Assembly (NCBI GenBank): GCA_001769535.1
Contig: MEOH01000012.1
Span: forward strand, 86,791 to 150,790
Length of the DNA: 64,000 nt
Reading direction: 5' to 3'
DNA from: Bacteroidetes bacterium GWF2_38_335
Lineage (GTDB): Bacteria > Bacteroidota > Bacteroidia > Bacteroidales > GWF2-38-335
In this document: positions 17,774 to 27,876 of the stretch, piece after piece
How the letters are laid out: each line of letters opens with the position of its first letter
Numbering within the stretch: position 1 is the stretch's first letter
Position numbers and translations under genes: made by a program
Notes under the pieces: model-generated
Told to the model about the DNA's origin: nothing
Databases searched by the model: none
The model's input: the letters and a program-made list of their open reading frames with translations, nothing else

Positions 17774-19285
17774 CTATCTGGTTTTCAATAACAGTTCATC
17801 AACATATTTCCTGTCGTTTGAAAGCCGGGGTATTTTATTTTGACCTCCAAGCTTTCCACGATCCTTAAGCCAGTTAAAGAATGTGTCTTTGGGCATGGAA
17901 TGAATCAGGGGTTTGACCAGCGTAATATCCTTGTATCGTTTTGCTTCGTAATCTGAGTTTACCGACTGCAGTGCATTATCAAGCAATGTGAGAAAATAAT
18001 CAAGATCCTGTGGCTCCTTTTCAAATTCGAACAGCCACTCGTGGGTACCCTTGCGGTTTTCACCCATATAAACCGGTGCTGCTGTGTATTCGTTGATAAT
18101 CGCCCCTGTTTTTTCGCAGGCAATTTCAATGGCTCTTTCTGCATTGTCAATGATCACTTCTTCTCCAAAGGCATTCATGAAATGTTTGGTGCGCCCGGTG
18201 ATTTTTATTTTATATGGATTTTTTGAGGTAAATTTTACGGTGTCACCTATCATATAACGCCACAAGCCTGCATTGGTTGTAATTATTATGGCGTAATTAT
18301 TTTCAAGCTCTATATCTTCAATGGTTACAACTTTTGGATTTTTCTTCCCAAGTTCCTCAAGTGGCATAAATTCGTAAAAAATGCCATAGTCCAGCATCAA
18401 AAGAAGTCCCTCGTCATTCAGGTCATTCTGCAATGCAAAAAAACCTTCGGATGCATTATAAGTTTCCAGATAATTCATTTTATCTGACGGAATCAGCTTT
18501 TTAAACTGTTCCCGGTAAGGGGTAAAACTTACTCCTCCATGGTTAAACAACTCCAGTTCGGGCCATATTTCCAACAGGTTTTTTTTGCCGGTTTTTTCAA
18601 GGATGTGTTTTAACAGTACTAAGGTCCAGGATGGAACGCCGGCAATGCTTGTAACATTTTCCCTGATGGTTTCCTCGGCAACTTTTTCAATTTTTTCTTC
18701 CCATTTATCCATCAGTGCCACTGAGGTTTTTGGGGTTCTGATAAACTCAACCCAAAAAGGCAGATTCTGAATCAGGATGGCCGACAAATCGCCGTAGTAC
18801 GATTCGTTGCTGAAATTATTGATTTGATGGCTCCCGCCCAGGGTAAGCCCCTTGCCCATAAAAATTTTGGTTTCGGGAAACCTGTTGGTGTAGAAAGCGA
18901 GCACATCGCGGCCGCCCCTAAAGTGGCAATCTTCCAGGGCATCGGTACTTACAGGGATAAACTTGCTTTTATCTCCGGTTGTTCCCGATGATTTGGCAAA
19001 CCACTTGATGGTGCCGGGCCACAGCAGGTTTTTTTCACCCTGACGCAACCTGATGATGAATTTTTTTATGTCTTCGTAGTCCTGAACCGGGACACGTTTC
19101 TGGAAGTCTTCAAATGATTTAATCGACCTGTAGCCGTATTTTTTCCCCCATTCGGTGTCTTCGGCCTTTTCTATCAGCTTAAAAAAGGTTTCACGCTGAA
19201 CATCAAAGGGATATTTCATCGAGAGGTCAATCTGATGAAGACGTTTGGTGTTTAACCAGGAAACTATGGAATTAATCCAGGGCAT
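17774..19285 (-). CDS. GH3-family (auxin-responsive promoter family) acyl-amido synthetase-like protein
   Basis: A 503-residue member of the GH3 branch of the ANL adenylating superfamily. The nucleotide motif SSGTTGDKSK lies at 99-108, with YNASEGFFA and YMIGDTVKFTS further on, as in plant GH3 enzymes that join acyl acids to amino acids. In Bacteroidota the substrate is unknown. It is the last of four genes in a row (YfhO, flippase, methyltransferase, GH3), which points to an envelope or lipid-linked role, as an inference. Confidence 0.85.
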   Translation of the reverse strand: MPWINSIVSWLNTKRLHQIDLSMKYPFDVQRETFFKLIEKAEDTEWGKKYGYRSIKSFEDFQKRVPVQDYEDIKKFIIRLRQGEKNLLWPGTIKWFAKSSGTTGDKSKFIPVSTDALEDCHFRGGRDVLAFYTNRFPETKIFMGKGLTLGGSHQINNFSNESYYGDLSAILIQNLPFWVEFIRTPKTSVALMDKWEEKIEKVAEETIRENVTSIAGVPSWTLVLLKHILEKTGKKNLLEIWPELELFNHGGVSFTPYREQFKKLIPSDKMNYLETYNASEGFFALQNDLNDEGLLLMLDYGIFYEFMPLEELGKKNPKVVTIEDIELENNYAIIITTNAGLWRYMIGDTVKFTSKNPYKIKITGRTKHFMNAFGEEVIIDNAERAIEIACEKTGAIINEYTAAPVYMGENRKGTHEWLFEFEKEPQDLDYFLTLLDNALQSVNSDYEAKRYKDITLVKPLIHSMPKDTFFNWLKDRGKLGGQNKIPRLSNDRKYVDELLLKTR

Positions 19286-19343
19286 TAATTGTTTTTTACA
19301 AAATTAGTAAGTTTAATCTTTATACAAAATCATGGTATAAAGA

Positions 19344-20396
19344 TTATTGTTTCTGAAATACAACAATTACTTTAGGTGTTGTTAGGTCAACCGGAGTAAT
19401 TTCAGGATAGTTTTGTTTGCATTGATCCAGGATATCACCGGTTAACATTCTGATATGCTGTTCGCGTGTAAACTGATAGCAGGCCAATAATTTCAATCCG
19501 GCTTTTTCAGCATATTTTTTCATTTTCTCAATAGACATTCTGTTAAGTCCTTTCAGGTAAAATGATTTTGCCTGATCATACTCCGTTTTTCTTTCCTGCT
19601 CAAGATATTTCAGAAAATCTTTTTCACCAAGTCTGACATGCCCCCAGAAAAAATCAAGGGTACAAAGGCTGTGGCCGCCGTTCAGACTGAAAAACGGGTT
19701 GTATTCATTTACCGAAATGCCTCCTTTTTTAAGAATCCGGCTGATATTCTCAAAAGCATTTGCCGGCTCTGCCAGATGTTCAAGCACATCCCAGCTTACA
19801 ACTATATCAAATGCTCCGGTTGGCAATACCGAATTGCAGATGTCATCATCCACAAATTTCACATTGTCAGCATTTTTAAAATGCCCGGCTACCCTTTTCC
19901 GGAGTATCTGCAGAGACTCGTCGGCTTTGTTAAGTGTTGTTTGCGTTACCTCTGTCATTCTAGTTGATTCAACCTTGTAACCCGAAAATTCGGTTCCGGT
20001 CACGGTGGCCCCCATATCCGCCAGAGCGTAAGAAACAACTCCTGAATGGCAACCAATTTCAAGGATTTCCGATTTTGAAATATTTACCCCAAATGCACGG
20101 GTAAACGACAATAAACGGTCGGTAAGCAGACTGCTGTTGCGGGCCATTTTGGATATTTCGTCATCGGTATACACTTTTTCCTTTTTCATGGCTTCGGCCA
20201 CAGATGAAGCTCCTGGTTTCACAATGTTTCTTAATTCATTGTACAGGATATGGCTGTTCCCCTTTGAATCGACAAAGGATCCTTTTTTTGTAAAAGATGA
20301 TTCTGAAATTGGGGCCTCAAAAGCAGACTGAACTAATTTGCTTTTTTTTGCCTGCCTGATAAGGTATTGCAGAATTTTATTTTTTAGTTTTCTCAT
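19344..20396 (-). CDS. Class I SAM-dependent methyltransferase
   Basis: A 350-residue protein with SAM motif I EIGCHSG at 113-119, the acidic strand end TGTEFSG, and motif WDVLEHLAEP typical of UbiG/sugar-type methyltransferases. The extra N-terminal ~100 residues and C-terminal tail suggest a larger substrate. It overlaps the flippase stop by four bases, so translation is coupled and the product is probably a surface glycan or lipid intermediate. Confidence 0.8.
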   Translation of the reverse strand: MRKLKNKILQYLIRQAKKSKLVQSAFEAPISESSFTKKGSFVDSKGNSHILYNELRNIVKPGASSVAEAMKKEKVYTDDEISKMARNSSLLTDRLLSFTRAFGVNISKSEILEIGCHSGVVSYALADMGATVTGTEFSGYKVESTRMTEVTQTTLNKADESLQILRKRVAGHFKNADNVKFVDDDICNSVLPTGAFDIVVSWDVLEHLAEPANAFENISRILKKGGISVNEYNPFFSLNGGHSLCTLDFFWGHVRLGEKDFLKYLEQERKTEYDQAKSFYLKGLNRMSIEKMKKYAEKAGLKLLACYQFTREQHIRMLTGDILDQCKQNYPEITPVDLTTPKVIVVFQKQ

Positions 20397-21892
20397 TTGT
20401 TTTTCAAGACTTTTTGTTTAACCAGAATTATCACCTTATGGTAGATAATGTTAACTTCTTCAGAAACTTTCAGGGAAATGGCAAGGGTGCCGAAACAGAT
20501 TGTCATGACTGAAGTTCTCAGGAACATATCCAGAAAATGGTTGCCGGCAAAAGGCAGAATCCAGGCCACAAACCAACTAATCACTGCAATTAAAATAATA
20601 AGCAGGGATCGGTAATTATAGGGCTGCATTTTAAACGTCCGGTTAAGGTAAACAAACCTGATGAAGTTATAAAGAAATTTGGAAAGCACAGTTGAAATTG
20701 CTGCACCGATGATTCCGTAAACGGGTATCAGCAAATAATTAAGCAATACTACAATGCCGATCAGAAAAATCTGCAATGTTGTAGTGGCTTTGTAATATTT
20801 TGAAGTGGCAAGCAAAGCAGAGGAAACGCCACTGGCCATTTCGAACATAAATCCTATACCAATAAAAAATATTACATACCTTCCTTCGGCATATTTGGCG
20901 GGCAAAATGAAATCCATGATATTGTCAATATTGCTCCATATTCCAATAAAAATAAAAGATCCGATCAGCAATTGGTTGATCACACTTTTATAATAAATTT
21001 TGTAAACTGTTTCAAGATCCTGATCTTTCCAGGCATCAGCAAGCATTATGGAAGATATTTTGATAACCGACCGTGAGGGAATAATCACAATGCTTCCGAA
21101 AAAATAAGTAATGATATAGATTCCGGCTGCCCTGATATCAATCATTGCATTAACCATAAGCTGATCTATATAAAGGATAAGCGATGAGCCAAGTGTGGTA
21201 ATAAGTGCGTAAATTCCTACGCTGAACATTTTTTTTCGCATTGCTGCATCTGCAAATCCGGGTGAGGCAGTGAGTGATAGGTTGCCCGATATCATCAGCT
21301 TGACTATAAGCATTAATAATGGCAGGAAGTTGGATAAGATAAAAGCAATGATAAACCCGTTAAAATCAATATACCCATAATAGTAAAGGGCAATGCCGAT
21401 AATCATGTAAATTCTTTGCCAGATTTCTTTCAGGGATATCCCGATTGTTGCGTTGTACAAAACTTTTATATACGCATCAAGAATATTGAAAAGCTGAAGT
21501 ATGAAGGTAAGAGGAATCAGGACATCAATATAGTCGGCGAAGAGTGCAGAATCTTCCAGGTTGCTGCTTATGAGCCATGGCCTCAGCACAAAATAAACTA
21601 TCATGGAGAAAATAAAACCTGCCGAGGAATATTTGAGGATAAGTATCAGAAATCCGTTGTGCTTTTTTTCAGGATTTCTGAAATAGGGAAAAAACATGGT
21701 AATAACATTGGCCAATCCGATGTTAGCCACATGCGCCATAATTACCGAAACGGCCATGAGCAACCCCCTGAGTCCGTTTTCTTCCGCAGTCAGAATCTGC
21801 GGAAGCATAAATCCGGTAATCAGGAATCCCAGAAAAGCACCAATATACGAATATAAGGTGCCCCTGATGGATTGTTTTTTTATCTCGCCCAA
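20393..21892 (-). CDS. Oligosaccharide flippase / polysaccharide biosynthesis membrane protein
   Basis: A 499-residue protein with about 14 predicted membrane helices of the MATE/Wzx (MOP) type; the start MGEIKKQSIRGTLYSYIGAF with an amphipathic helix before helix 1 is typical. It would move lipid-linked oligosaccharide across the inner membrane. The start is TTG, eight bases after the YfhO stop; no ATG fits better. Second gene of the envelope operon. Confidence 0.85.
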   Translation of the reverse strand: MGEIKKQSIRGTLYSYIGAFLGFLITGFMLPQILTAEENGLRGLLMAVSVIMAHVANIGLANVITMFFPYFRNPEKKHNGFLILILKYSSAGFIFSMIVYFVLRPWLISSNLEDSALFADYIDVLIPLTFILQLFNILDAYIKVLYNATIGISLKEIWQRIYMIIGIALYYYGYIDFNGFIIAFILSNFLPLLMLIVKLMISGNLSLTASPGFADAAMRKKMFSVGIYALITTLGSSLILYIDQLMVNAMIDIRAAGIYIITYFFGSIVIIPSRSVIKISSIMLADAWKDQDLETVYKIYYKSVINQLLIGSFIFIGIWSNIDNIMDFILPAKYAEGRYVIFFIGIGFMFEMASGVSSALLATSKYYKATTTLQIFLIGIVVLLNYLLIPVYGIIGAAISTVLSKFLYNFIRFVYLNRTFKMQPYNYRSLLIILIAVISWFVAWILPFAGNHFLDMFLRTSVMTICFGTLAISLKVSEEVNIIYHKVIILVKQKVLKNK

Positions 21893-21900
21893 GTTTTTAT

Positions 21901-24810
21901 TTATTCTTTTTCACGGGGCTTAACGGCCATACTTTTTTTTATTTGCAGGCCAAGTGCACCGAGTAAAATTAAAATCAGCAGAATTGAACCTAACATTGAA
22001 ATGGTTTTGCCGGTGTAATAGGAGGAAGGTTCAAATTTCCATTCGATGGTATATTTTCCTGCAGGAACAACCATTCCCCTAAGCACGTAGTTTACCCTGC
22101 AATAATCTGCCTGCTCACCATTGATATATACATTCCATCCTTTATCATAGAAAATTTCAGAAAATACAACAAACTGCTCTGTTTTAGCGGAGTAATCAAA
22201 GGTCAGGTGATTGGGCTTGTATTCTGTCATTTTGATTATTGTTGCACTGTCTTTAACAAATTTCTTTCCCTCGATAAGTGAGGCGTATTTTTCATTGATG
22301 ATGGCTGTATTTTTGGAATCAAAGGAATTTAAACCGTTTATTTTGTCGCGAAGTCCTGTGATTTCTTCAAATAATTTCAGCATTTCCTTAGTCGGTTTGG
22401 CATTTTCTTTCTTAAGCCTGATTAACTCGGTTTCCTTTTCATTTTTCAATTTGTAAAGTTCAACCACTTCGCCGGGTTTTTCAGGACTGATCAGGGAAGC
22501 CATTTCTTCATCGGCTGTTTTGACAACCTTTATATCTTCTACTGCCCAGGCGTTTCCGTTGGCAAATGGATTTACCAGCGGGGCAGCATCCCTGCTCACA
22601 ATGATATACTTTGTGTTGAGCATATTCAGTACCGGAAGCTGTGTGCCAAGGAACTCAAAAAAGGCACTGTCACTTTTGATGGTGGGCATTACCGATCGGA
22701 ACAGGCGATCTTCGGGTGTGATTTTAAAGTCAATCAGCTCCTGATATTTTCCAAGTTTTGCGCCGTGATATCCTCCCAAAGATTTATGGTAGTATGAAAC
22801 CTGCGGATTTGTAAAAGCACTTTCAAGTGTGTACACGCGATAATTCGTGCTGAAGGCAAGCTCTCTGAAAGCAATTTTTTCCTGCTCCTTCGCTTTGTTT
22901 TTGCCGTCAATTTTATTGTTTTTAAAATGTTCGGCTGTTGCCGCCTGAATTTTTTCCTCAAGCTGTGGATTTGCTTTGGCCTCCAGTTTAAATATTTCTA
23001 TATCGGCTTTTGTGGGAGCAAATGGATGGTATTTTTCATAAGGCTCCTGCCATGCCAGATATTTTGCTTTGTCTTTTTCATTGTTCAGATACCTTTTGTT
23101 GATGGTCCATAGATCAATGAGCAGGAGCAGGCCCAGACCAATTATTAAATATTGCTGTTTGAATTTCAATTTCATATAGGCGAAAATCAATGCGCCGGTG
23201 AGCAATAAAAATAAAATGGTTCTCAGAAGGTCTTTGGAAAAAATATCTATGCGGGCTCCTTCAAGTTCTGATTTATACATTTCAAAAGTTTCAGGCTGGT
23301 CGATTCCCTGAAATTCCTTGATGTAATCAAAACCCTGTTTTGCCATGGGCTGAGTTTTAAAAAATGCCTGTGGATCATTGAGTGCGGCTTTTTCCTGGGA
23401 ACTGAAAAAATTGAAAAAAGTACCCGGCATGAGATAGAAAAGTATAAAAACACCGGTAATTATTCCGGATGCAATAAGTACTTTTTTCCTTTCGATTTGT
23501 CGGGTAAAAAGCTCATGGAGAAACATTATCCCAACCAAAGAAAAGATCATCTGAACAAGTACAAGTATTAGTTTACTGTCGCGGAATTTATTGAACAGGG
23601 GAAAATATGAAATGAAAAAGTCAATCATGGCTCCTGAATGAATTGCCAACGAAAGTGAAAGTACCACCACTCCCAGAAACACCCATTTTATCTGGTCTTT
23701 GATGAAAATCATTCCTAAAATAAATAACATGAAAATGACTGCGCCAAAATAAAATGCGCCCCCGGTAAAGGTTTGCTCTCCCCAATAGTTCGAAGAATAA
23801 GCTATTGGTCCGGCAATTTTCGGGTCAAATCTGGATGTAAAATCCTGTATTTCTTTTTGGTTTTTCGGATCGCTGACCAATTTGGAGAAAATGGTTGAGG
23901 ATTCTCCTCCCTTAACATTTGGGATCACCAATGACCATAACTCCCCGACTCCAAAATTGTATTCGGTAATATACCATCGCTCCAATCCTGAGGTGGTTTG
24001 CTCTTCCTGTCTTACTTCCTGAATAATTGTTAATTCGGTTTGACTGCGTGTGGTATATTTTCCATACTCATTGGTGGTCATCAGATTTGACATGGTGGGT
24101 AAAACACCTATTATTCCGGCTGCCACCAACAATCCTGATGCGATAAAAAATTTCTTCATCATTTTTTCACGGATATGCCTGAAAAATTCAAAGCCAATAA
24201 TACCCGCAATCAAAAACAACAGATAATAAGTTTCCTGAATATGGTTGGCTGAAATTTCAAGACAAACAAACAGAGCAGTTAAAACAGCCCCAATAATCAT
24301 GTTTTTGCGATAAGTATAAAAAACACCCCCGATAACAGCGGGCATCAGGGCAATTGCATGCACCCTGGTGTAATGACCGGCTCCGAGATAAAGAATATTA
24401 ATGGTTGACAGTCCATATGCTACCGAGCCAAGTATGCTGATCCAGGGAGAAATTCCAAAAAGAATAAGCATTATATAAAAACTTAACATGGCAATGAAAA
24501 GTAGTCCGGCCGGACTTTTTACAACGTCAAGAATGATATTTTCAGCACTGCGGATATAATTGGTTTTGTTTTCCACATCAATCTGATATGCAGGCATACC
24601 ACAGAACATGGAATTTGTCCAGAGGGGATCTTCGCCGGCTACATCCCTGAAATTTCTGATTTCCTGACTCATTCCTACATAATTGGTATAGTCACCAGCC
24701 CTCAGGGTAAGTCCCTTTGTTTGAGGAGAAAAATAAACCAGGCTGATTGCCAAAAAAATCACAATTGCAACTACATGAGGTACTGCTTTTTTAAATGAAA
24801 TGCGGTTCAT
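21901..24810 (-). CDS. YfhO family multi-spanning membrane protein
   Basis: A 969-residue protein from ATG 24810 (MNRISFKKAVPHV); an upstream in-frame ATG would add 12 unlikely residues. It has a GT-C-like layout: helix 1, a large first periplasmic loop (FSPQTKGLTLRAGDYTNY), about 12 helices, a long periplasmic region and a last helix before a basic tail. YfhO proteins of Gram-positives take part in glycosylating teichoic acids; in Bacteroidota the role is unknown. Leads the envelope operon. Confidence 0.8.
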   Translation of the reverse strand: MNRISFKKAVPHVVAIVIFLAISLVYFSPQTKGLTLRAGDYTNYVGMSQEIRNFRDVAGEDPLWTNSMFCGMPAYQIDVENKTNYIRSAENIILDVVKSPAGLLFIAMLSFYIMLILFGISPWISILGSVAYGLSTINILYLGAGHYTRVHAIALMPAVIGGVFYTYRKNMIIGAVLTALFVCLEISANHIQETYYLLFLIAGIIGFEFFRHIREKMMKKFFIASGLLVAAGIIGVLPTMSNLMTTNEYGKYTTRSQTELTIIQEVRQEEQTTSGLERWYITEYNFGVGELWSLVIPNVKGGESSTIFSKLVSDPKNQKEIQDFTSRFDPKIAGPIAYSSNYWGEQTFTGGAFYFGAVIFMLFILGMIFIKDQIKWVFLGVVVLSLSLAIHSGAMIDFFISYFPLFNKFRDSKLILVLVQMIFSLVGIMFLHELFTRQIERKKVLIASGIITGVFILFYLMPGTFFNFFSSQEKAALNDPQAFFKTQPMAKQGFDYIKEFQGIDQPETFEMYKSELEGARIDIFSKDLLRTILFLLLTGALIFAYMKLKFKQQYLIIGLGLLLLIDLWTINKRYLNNEKDKAKYLAWQEPYEKYHPFAPTKADIEIFKLEAKANPQLEEKIQAATAEHFKNNKIDGKNKAKEQEKIAFRELAFSTNYRVYTLESAFTNPQVSYYHKSLGGYHGAKLGKYQELIDFKITPEDRLFRSVMPTIKSDSAFFEFLGTQLPVLNMLNTKYIIVSRDAAPLVNPFANGNAWAVEDIKVVKTADEEMASLISPEKPGEVVELYKLKNEKETELIRLKKENAKPTKEMLKLFEEITGLRDKINGLNSFDSKNTAIINEKYASLIEGKKFVKDSATIIKMTEYKPNHLTFDYSAKTEQFVVFSEIFYDKGWNVYINGEQADYCRVNYVLRGMVVPAGKYTIEWKFEPSSYYTGKTISMLGSILLILILLGALGLQIKKSMAVKPREKE

Positions 24811-24868
24811 GATATCCAGTTTAAAATTTGACGCTAAAAGTAGCAAAAGTTTTTTAATAAAATCCCAT

Positions 24869-24876
24869 TATCTTTG
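24869..24876 (+). promoter_or_regulatory. TAnnTTTG promoter element
   Basis: TATCTTTG fits the -7 consensus in the 110-base space between the divergent YfhO and CoA-binding genes; no good -33 element is visible. Confidence 0.4.
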
Positions 24877-24920
24877 CATTGAATAATCAGGCCGGTAAAC
24901 GGTTACTAAAACAATTATTT

Positions 24921-25286
24921 ATGAATCAGAAAACATTGGTCATTGGGGCAAGTGAAAAGCCCGACAGATATTCAAATATGGCTGTAAAAAGTTTGCAGGA
25001 TCATGGTTATGGTGTTGTTGCATTGGGTGCGCGCCATGGATTAATTGGAAAGATAGAAATTCTGACCGGTAAGCCAATCATTGAAAATATTGATACCGTA
25101 ACCTTGTATCTTTCTCCGGCAAACCAAAAAGAGTACTATTCATATATAGCCGATGATGTAAAGCCGCAAAGGGTAATTTTTAATCCGGGAACCGAGAATA
25201 TGGAATTTATGAAAATTCTTGAAAGAAAAGGCATCAACTGCGTTGTGGCATGTACTTTGGTGATGTTGTCCACAGATCAATTTTAA
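24921..25286 (+). CDS. CoA-binding domain protein (YccU-like)
   Basis: A 121-residue single-domain Rossmann protein from ATG 24921 (MNQKTLVIGASEKPDRYSNM). The glycine motif VIGASEKPDRYS and NPGTENMEF match the small CoA-binding family related to the N-terminal part of succinyl-CoA ligase. The exact role is unknown. It is followed 12 bases later by the CPBP protease. Confidence 0.8.
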   Translation: MNQKTLVIGASEKPDRYSNMAVKSLQDHGYGVVALGARHGLIGKIEILTGKPIIENIDTVTLYLSPANQKEYYSYIADDVKPQRVIFNPGTENMEFMKILERKGINCVVACTLVMLSTDQF

Positions 25287-25298
25287 TCAAGAGAACAA

Positions 25299-26234
25299 AT
25301 GAGTTTTATCAGAAAAGCATTTTCTTCGGCACATCCGGGGGTTAAAATAATATTCGGAATCAGTTTTGCTTTTATTACTGCCATTTTTGCTTTTGCAGCA
25401 GGGTCAATAATCATAAAAGCCTTTTTGGACGTTGATATGTTAAAGGAAGGAGCGGGAACTCTTAAACCCGGTGATATTTCGATGATCAACGCATTGAGGA
25501 TTCAGCAGATTTTGCAAAGCATCTGTATGTTCATTATTCCGGCCATCATTCTGGCTTGGCTTTATGGCAGCAATACCCGGGAATATTTAAAACTAAACGG
25601 CAAACTGCTGGCATTTTCAGTTATTTTAGGTTCTCTGGCAATGATCATGATGCAGTATTTTAACGGATTAACATCTGAACTGAATTTAAGGATGCAATTG
25701 CCCGAAAGCATGAGCGGTTTTGAGGATTCACTTCGCAGATCTGAAGAATCGGTTGCCCGTACTACCGAGGTGTTTGTTTATGTTACTTCAATAAAAGCAC
25801 TTCTTTTTAATATTTTTATGATTGCTGTTTTGCCTGCCTTGGGCGAGGAATTGTTTTTCAGGGGAATAATTCAGAAACTGTTTAGTGAATGGTTTAAAAA
25901 TCCTCATGTGGCAGTCATCTTAACTGCAATTATTTTCAGCGCTTTCCACATGCAGTTTTTTACTTTTCTGCCGCGATTTTTTATGGGATTGGTGCTTGGA
26001 TACATGTATTTATGGAGCAGGTCAATCTGGTTGCCGATAATCGCCCATTTTGTAAACAATGCCTTGGGGGTGTTCGTGTTTTACCTTACCCATAACGGAT
26101 ATATTACAAGCGATCTGGAAAAGCCCGAATTAAACGGAGAATTGGTAATAGTCGGATTGGTTTCTGCAGGTATAACCCTGGTATTGCTTCGACTAATTTT
26201 CGTCAAAGAAAAGCGAGTACTGAAGGTCCTTTGA
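25299..26234 (+). CDS. CPBP family intramembrane glutamic protease
   Basis: A 311-residue protein with about eight membrane helices. The catalytic motif EELFFRG lies at 183-189 (EExxxR), with the second motif FSAFHMQFF and the third HFVNNALG further on, as in Rce1/CPBP proteases. The last 42 bases overlap the convergent gene at 26193-27047. Substrate unknown. Confidence 0.85.
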   Translation: MSFIRKAFSSAHPGVKIIFGISFAFITAIFAFAAGSIIIKAFLDVDMLKEGAGTLKPGDISMINALRIQQILQSICMFIIPAIILAWLYGSNTREYLKLNGKLLAFSVILGSLAMIMMQYFNGLTSELNLRMQLPESMSGFEDSLRRSEESVARTTEVFVYVTSIKALLFNIFMIAVLPALGEELFFRGIIQKLFSEWFKNPHVAVILTAIIFSAFHMQFFTFLPRFFMGLVLGYMYLWSRSIWLPIIAHFVNNALGVFVFYLTHNGYITSDLEKPELNGELVIVGLVSAGITLVLLRLIFVKEKRVLKVL

Positions 26235-27047
26235 TTCGGGAACCAAATCTTCCTCTTTTTCTTCTTTCGAGTAACTGTCAATAACTGCCTGTCTCTGTGA
26301 AACCAGTTCAGATGGTTCGAATATTTCTTCGATAACCGATTCTTCTCTGGCAATTTCTTCACGGTCGTTGAGCCTGTCGTAATATATGACTCCAAAAACC
26401 TTTGCTTTTTCGCGCATTTCTTCGGCAGGGATATCTTTATAGTGGTTTTCAATTTCGTTCCATAAGGCCAGAATTATACTGTCGGCTTCACTGCGCATGC
26501 TGATGATTCTTTCGTTGGCACGCTGGGTAGTTATTTGCAATGATTTCTGTGAACGGTAAGCAGCAATGAATTGTTCGTAACGTACTTTTACCACCGCAAT
26601 TGTTGGATTTGTAATGGGATTGCGGCCCTTTGAAATCCTGGTGATTTCACCCTTAATAAGCTTTTCGCCCCACTCAAGCACATCTTTTTCGGTATATAGG
26701 TTGGGAATCCGCTTTTCATCTTCATCCATCTCGTAAAAGGTACGTGTAATGGGAGGAAGTTCGCCGCGCACAATTGCAAAATTCATCACCTGAATGAAAT
26801 GTGACAAATATAACTTTGCCTTTTTATATACCTCCTGATAATTTTTGCTTTTTGAAACCTGATTCTGGTGACAAGCCTTTAAATTAATGATGGCCTGGTC
26901 AAAGTCGGGGCAAAAAGTTCTGAGCTTACTGTAGGTGGGCTGACTGAAAGGGAGCTGGTAAGGAGATAAACCATCACTTTGCTGGAATGCGGTTTTCAGA
27001 GCTCTGAGCCTTGCACTGTCAGTATTTGGTAATCGGCGGTATGGCAT
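26193..27047 (-). CDS. Conserved protein of unknown function
   Basis: A 284-residue, mainly helical, charged soluble protein (MPYRRLPNTDSARLRAL). The N-terminal half has repeated aromatic-glutamine pieces (FSQPTYSKLRTF); the C-terminal ~60 residues are strongly acidic (REEIAREESVIEEIFEP). I recognise no catalytic motif. It converges with and overlaps the CPBP gene by 42 bases. Confidence 0.65.
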   Translation of the reverse strand: MPYRRLPNTDSARLRALKTAFQQSDGLSPYQLPFSQPTYSKLRTFCPDFDQAIINLKACHQNQVSKSKNYQEVYKKAKLYLSHFIQVMNFAIVRGELPPITRTFYEMDEDEKRIPNLYTEKDVLEWGEKLIKGEITRISKGRNPITNPTIAVVKVRYEQFIAAYRSQKSLQITTQRANERIISMRSEADSIILALWNEIENHYKDIPAEEMREKAKVFGVIYYDRLNDREEIAREESVIEEIFEPSELVSQRQAVIDSYSKEEKEEDLVPESKDLQYSLFFDEN

Positions 27048-27258
27048 GTTTTAGTTTTTAGTCAATTAGAAATCTAATCTTCACGAAGGTAGAAAATGAA
27101 GATGTTTTTATTTTCAAAAATCATTTCAAAATATAAACAGCGGGGTGTTGATAAACGCGAATGGCGATTTAAAACGCTAATTGAAAGTATGTTCGGCAAA
27201 TAAAATCAAGGGTATTATCCGGTTTTAATAAAAAAGTTTATTTTTGATAAAAAAAGTT

Positions 27259-27876
27259 ATGGGACTCTTCAGCAAAAAACCAAAGAAACCAGATTATTCA
27301 GATGTGATCTGGATGAAACGTGAAATCAAGATCAAAAAGATGTTCGAATTCATAAAGAATGAATCGGAAAAACGAAAGGTTTTTGTGGTTTCCTCTTTTG
27401 GTGATACCCTGGATATTGTTGAACAGGCAATGAAAATTTCCGGAATATCTTATAAAAGACTGAATTACTTGTCTGATTACTCCGGTGATCTCAGAGTTTG
27501 CGTTATGCACAGCAATCTGCTTGCCGAAAATACCAGCGGTAATTTGAGGGAAGCGGTAAGCCCTGCTGTGGTTTTTACCGAACATTTTCCGCTCCCCGAA
27601 AGGGATGTGGCCATAATGCAGAATCTTGTTGGACTGATGAATGAGCCGTCATTGTTATATTACCTTTCTCTTGAAGATCCGATCATGCAGCTTTTTGGCT
27701 CAGAAAGGATTATCGGGTTGATGCACACCCTGGGCATGGGCGAAGATGAATCCATTGAACATTCTTTTGTTTCAAAAGCCCTTTCCAATGCTCAGGAAAA
27801 AGTAGCCAAAAAGGTGGCTTCCGAAATAAAATCTGAATCAGAAGAAACCTGGTACAGGATGAATGTTAAAGAATAA
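27259..27876 (+). CDS. Small SecA-related protein
   Basis: A 205-residue protein from ATG 27259 (MGLFSKKPKKPDYSD). Residues ~137-183 (LSLEDPIMQLFGSERIIGLM, then GMGEDESIEHSFVSKALSNA, then QEKV) closely follow the segment of SecA just after the second nucleotide-binding domain. Residues 35-125 could be a shrunken version of that domain, but the arginine-finger motif QLRGRAGRQGD is missing and no Walker A is present, so it cannot be an ATPase alone. I infer a paralogue-derived regulator or decoy of the Sec machinery; this is unproven. Confidence 0.6.
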   Translation: MGLFSKKPKKPDYSDVIWMKREIKIKKMFEFIKNESEKRKVFVVSSFGDTLDIVEQAMKISGISYKRLNYLSDYSGDLRVCVMHSNLLAENTSGNLREAVSPAVVFTEHFPLPERDVAIMQNLVGLMNEPSLLYYLSLEDPIMQLFGSERIIGLMHTLGMGEDESIEHSFVSKALSNAQEKVAKKVASEIKSESEETWYRMNVKE

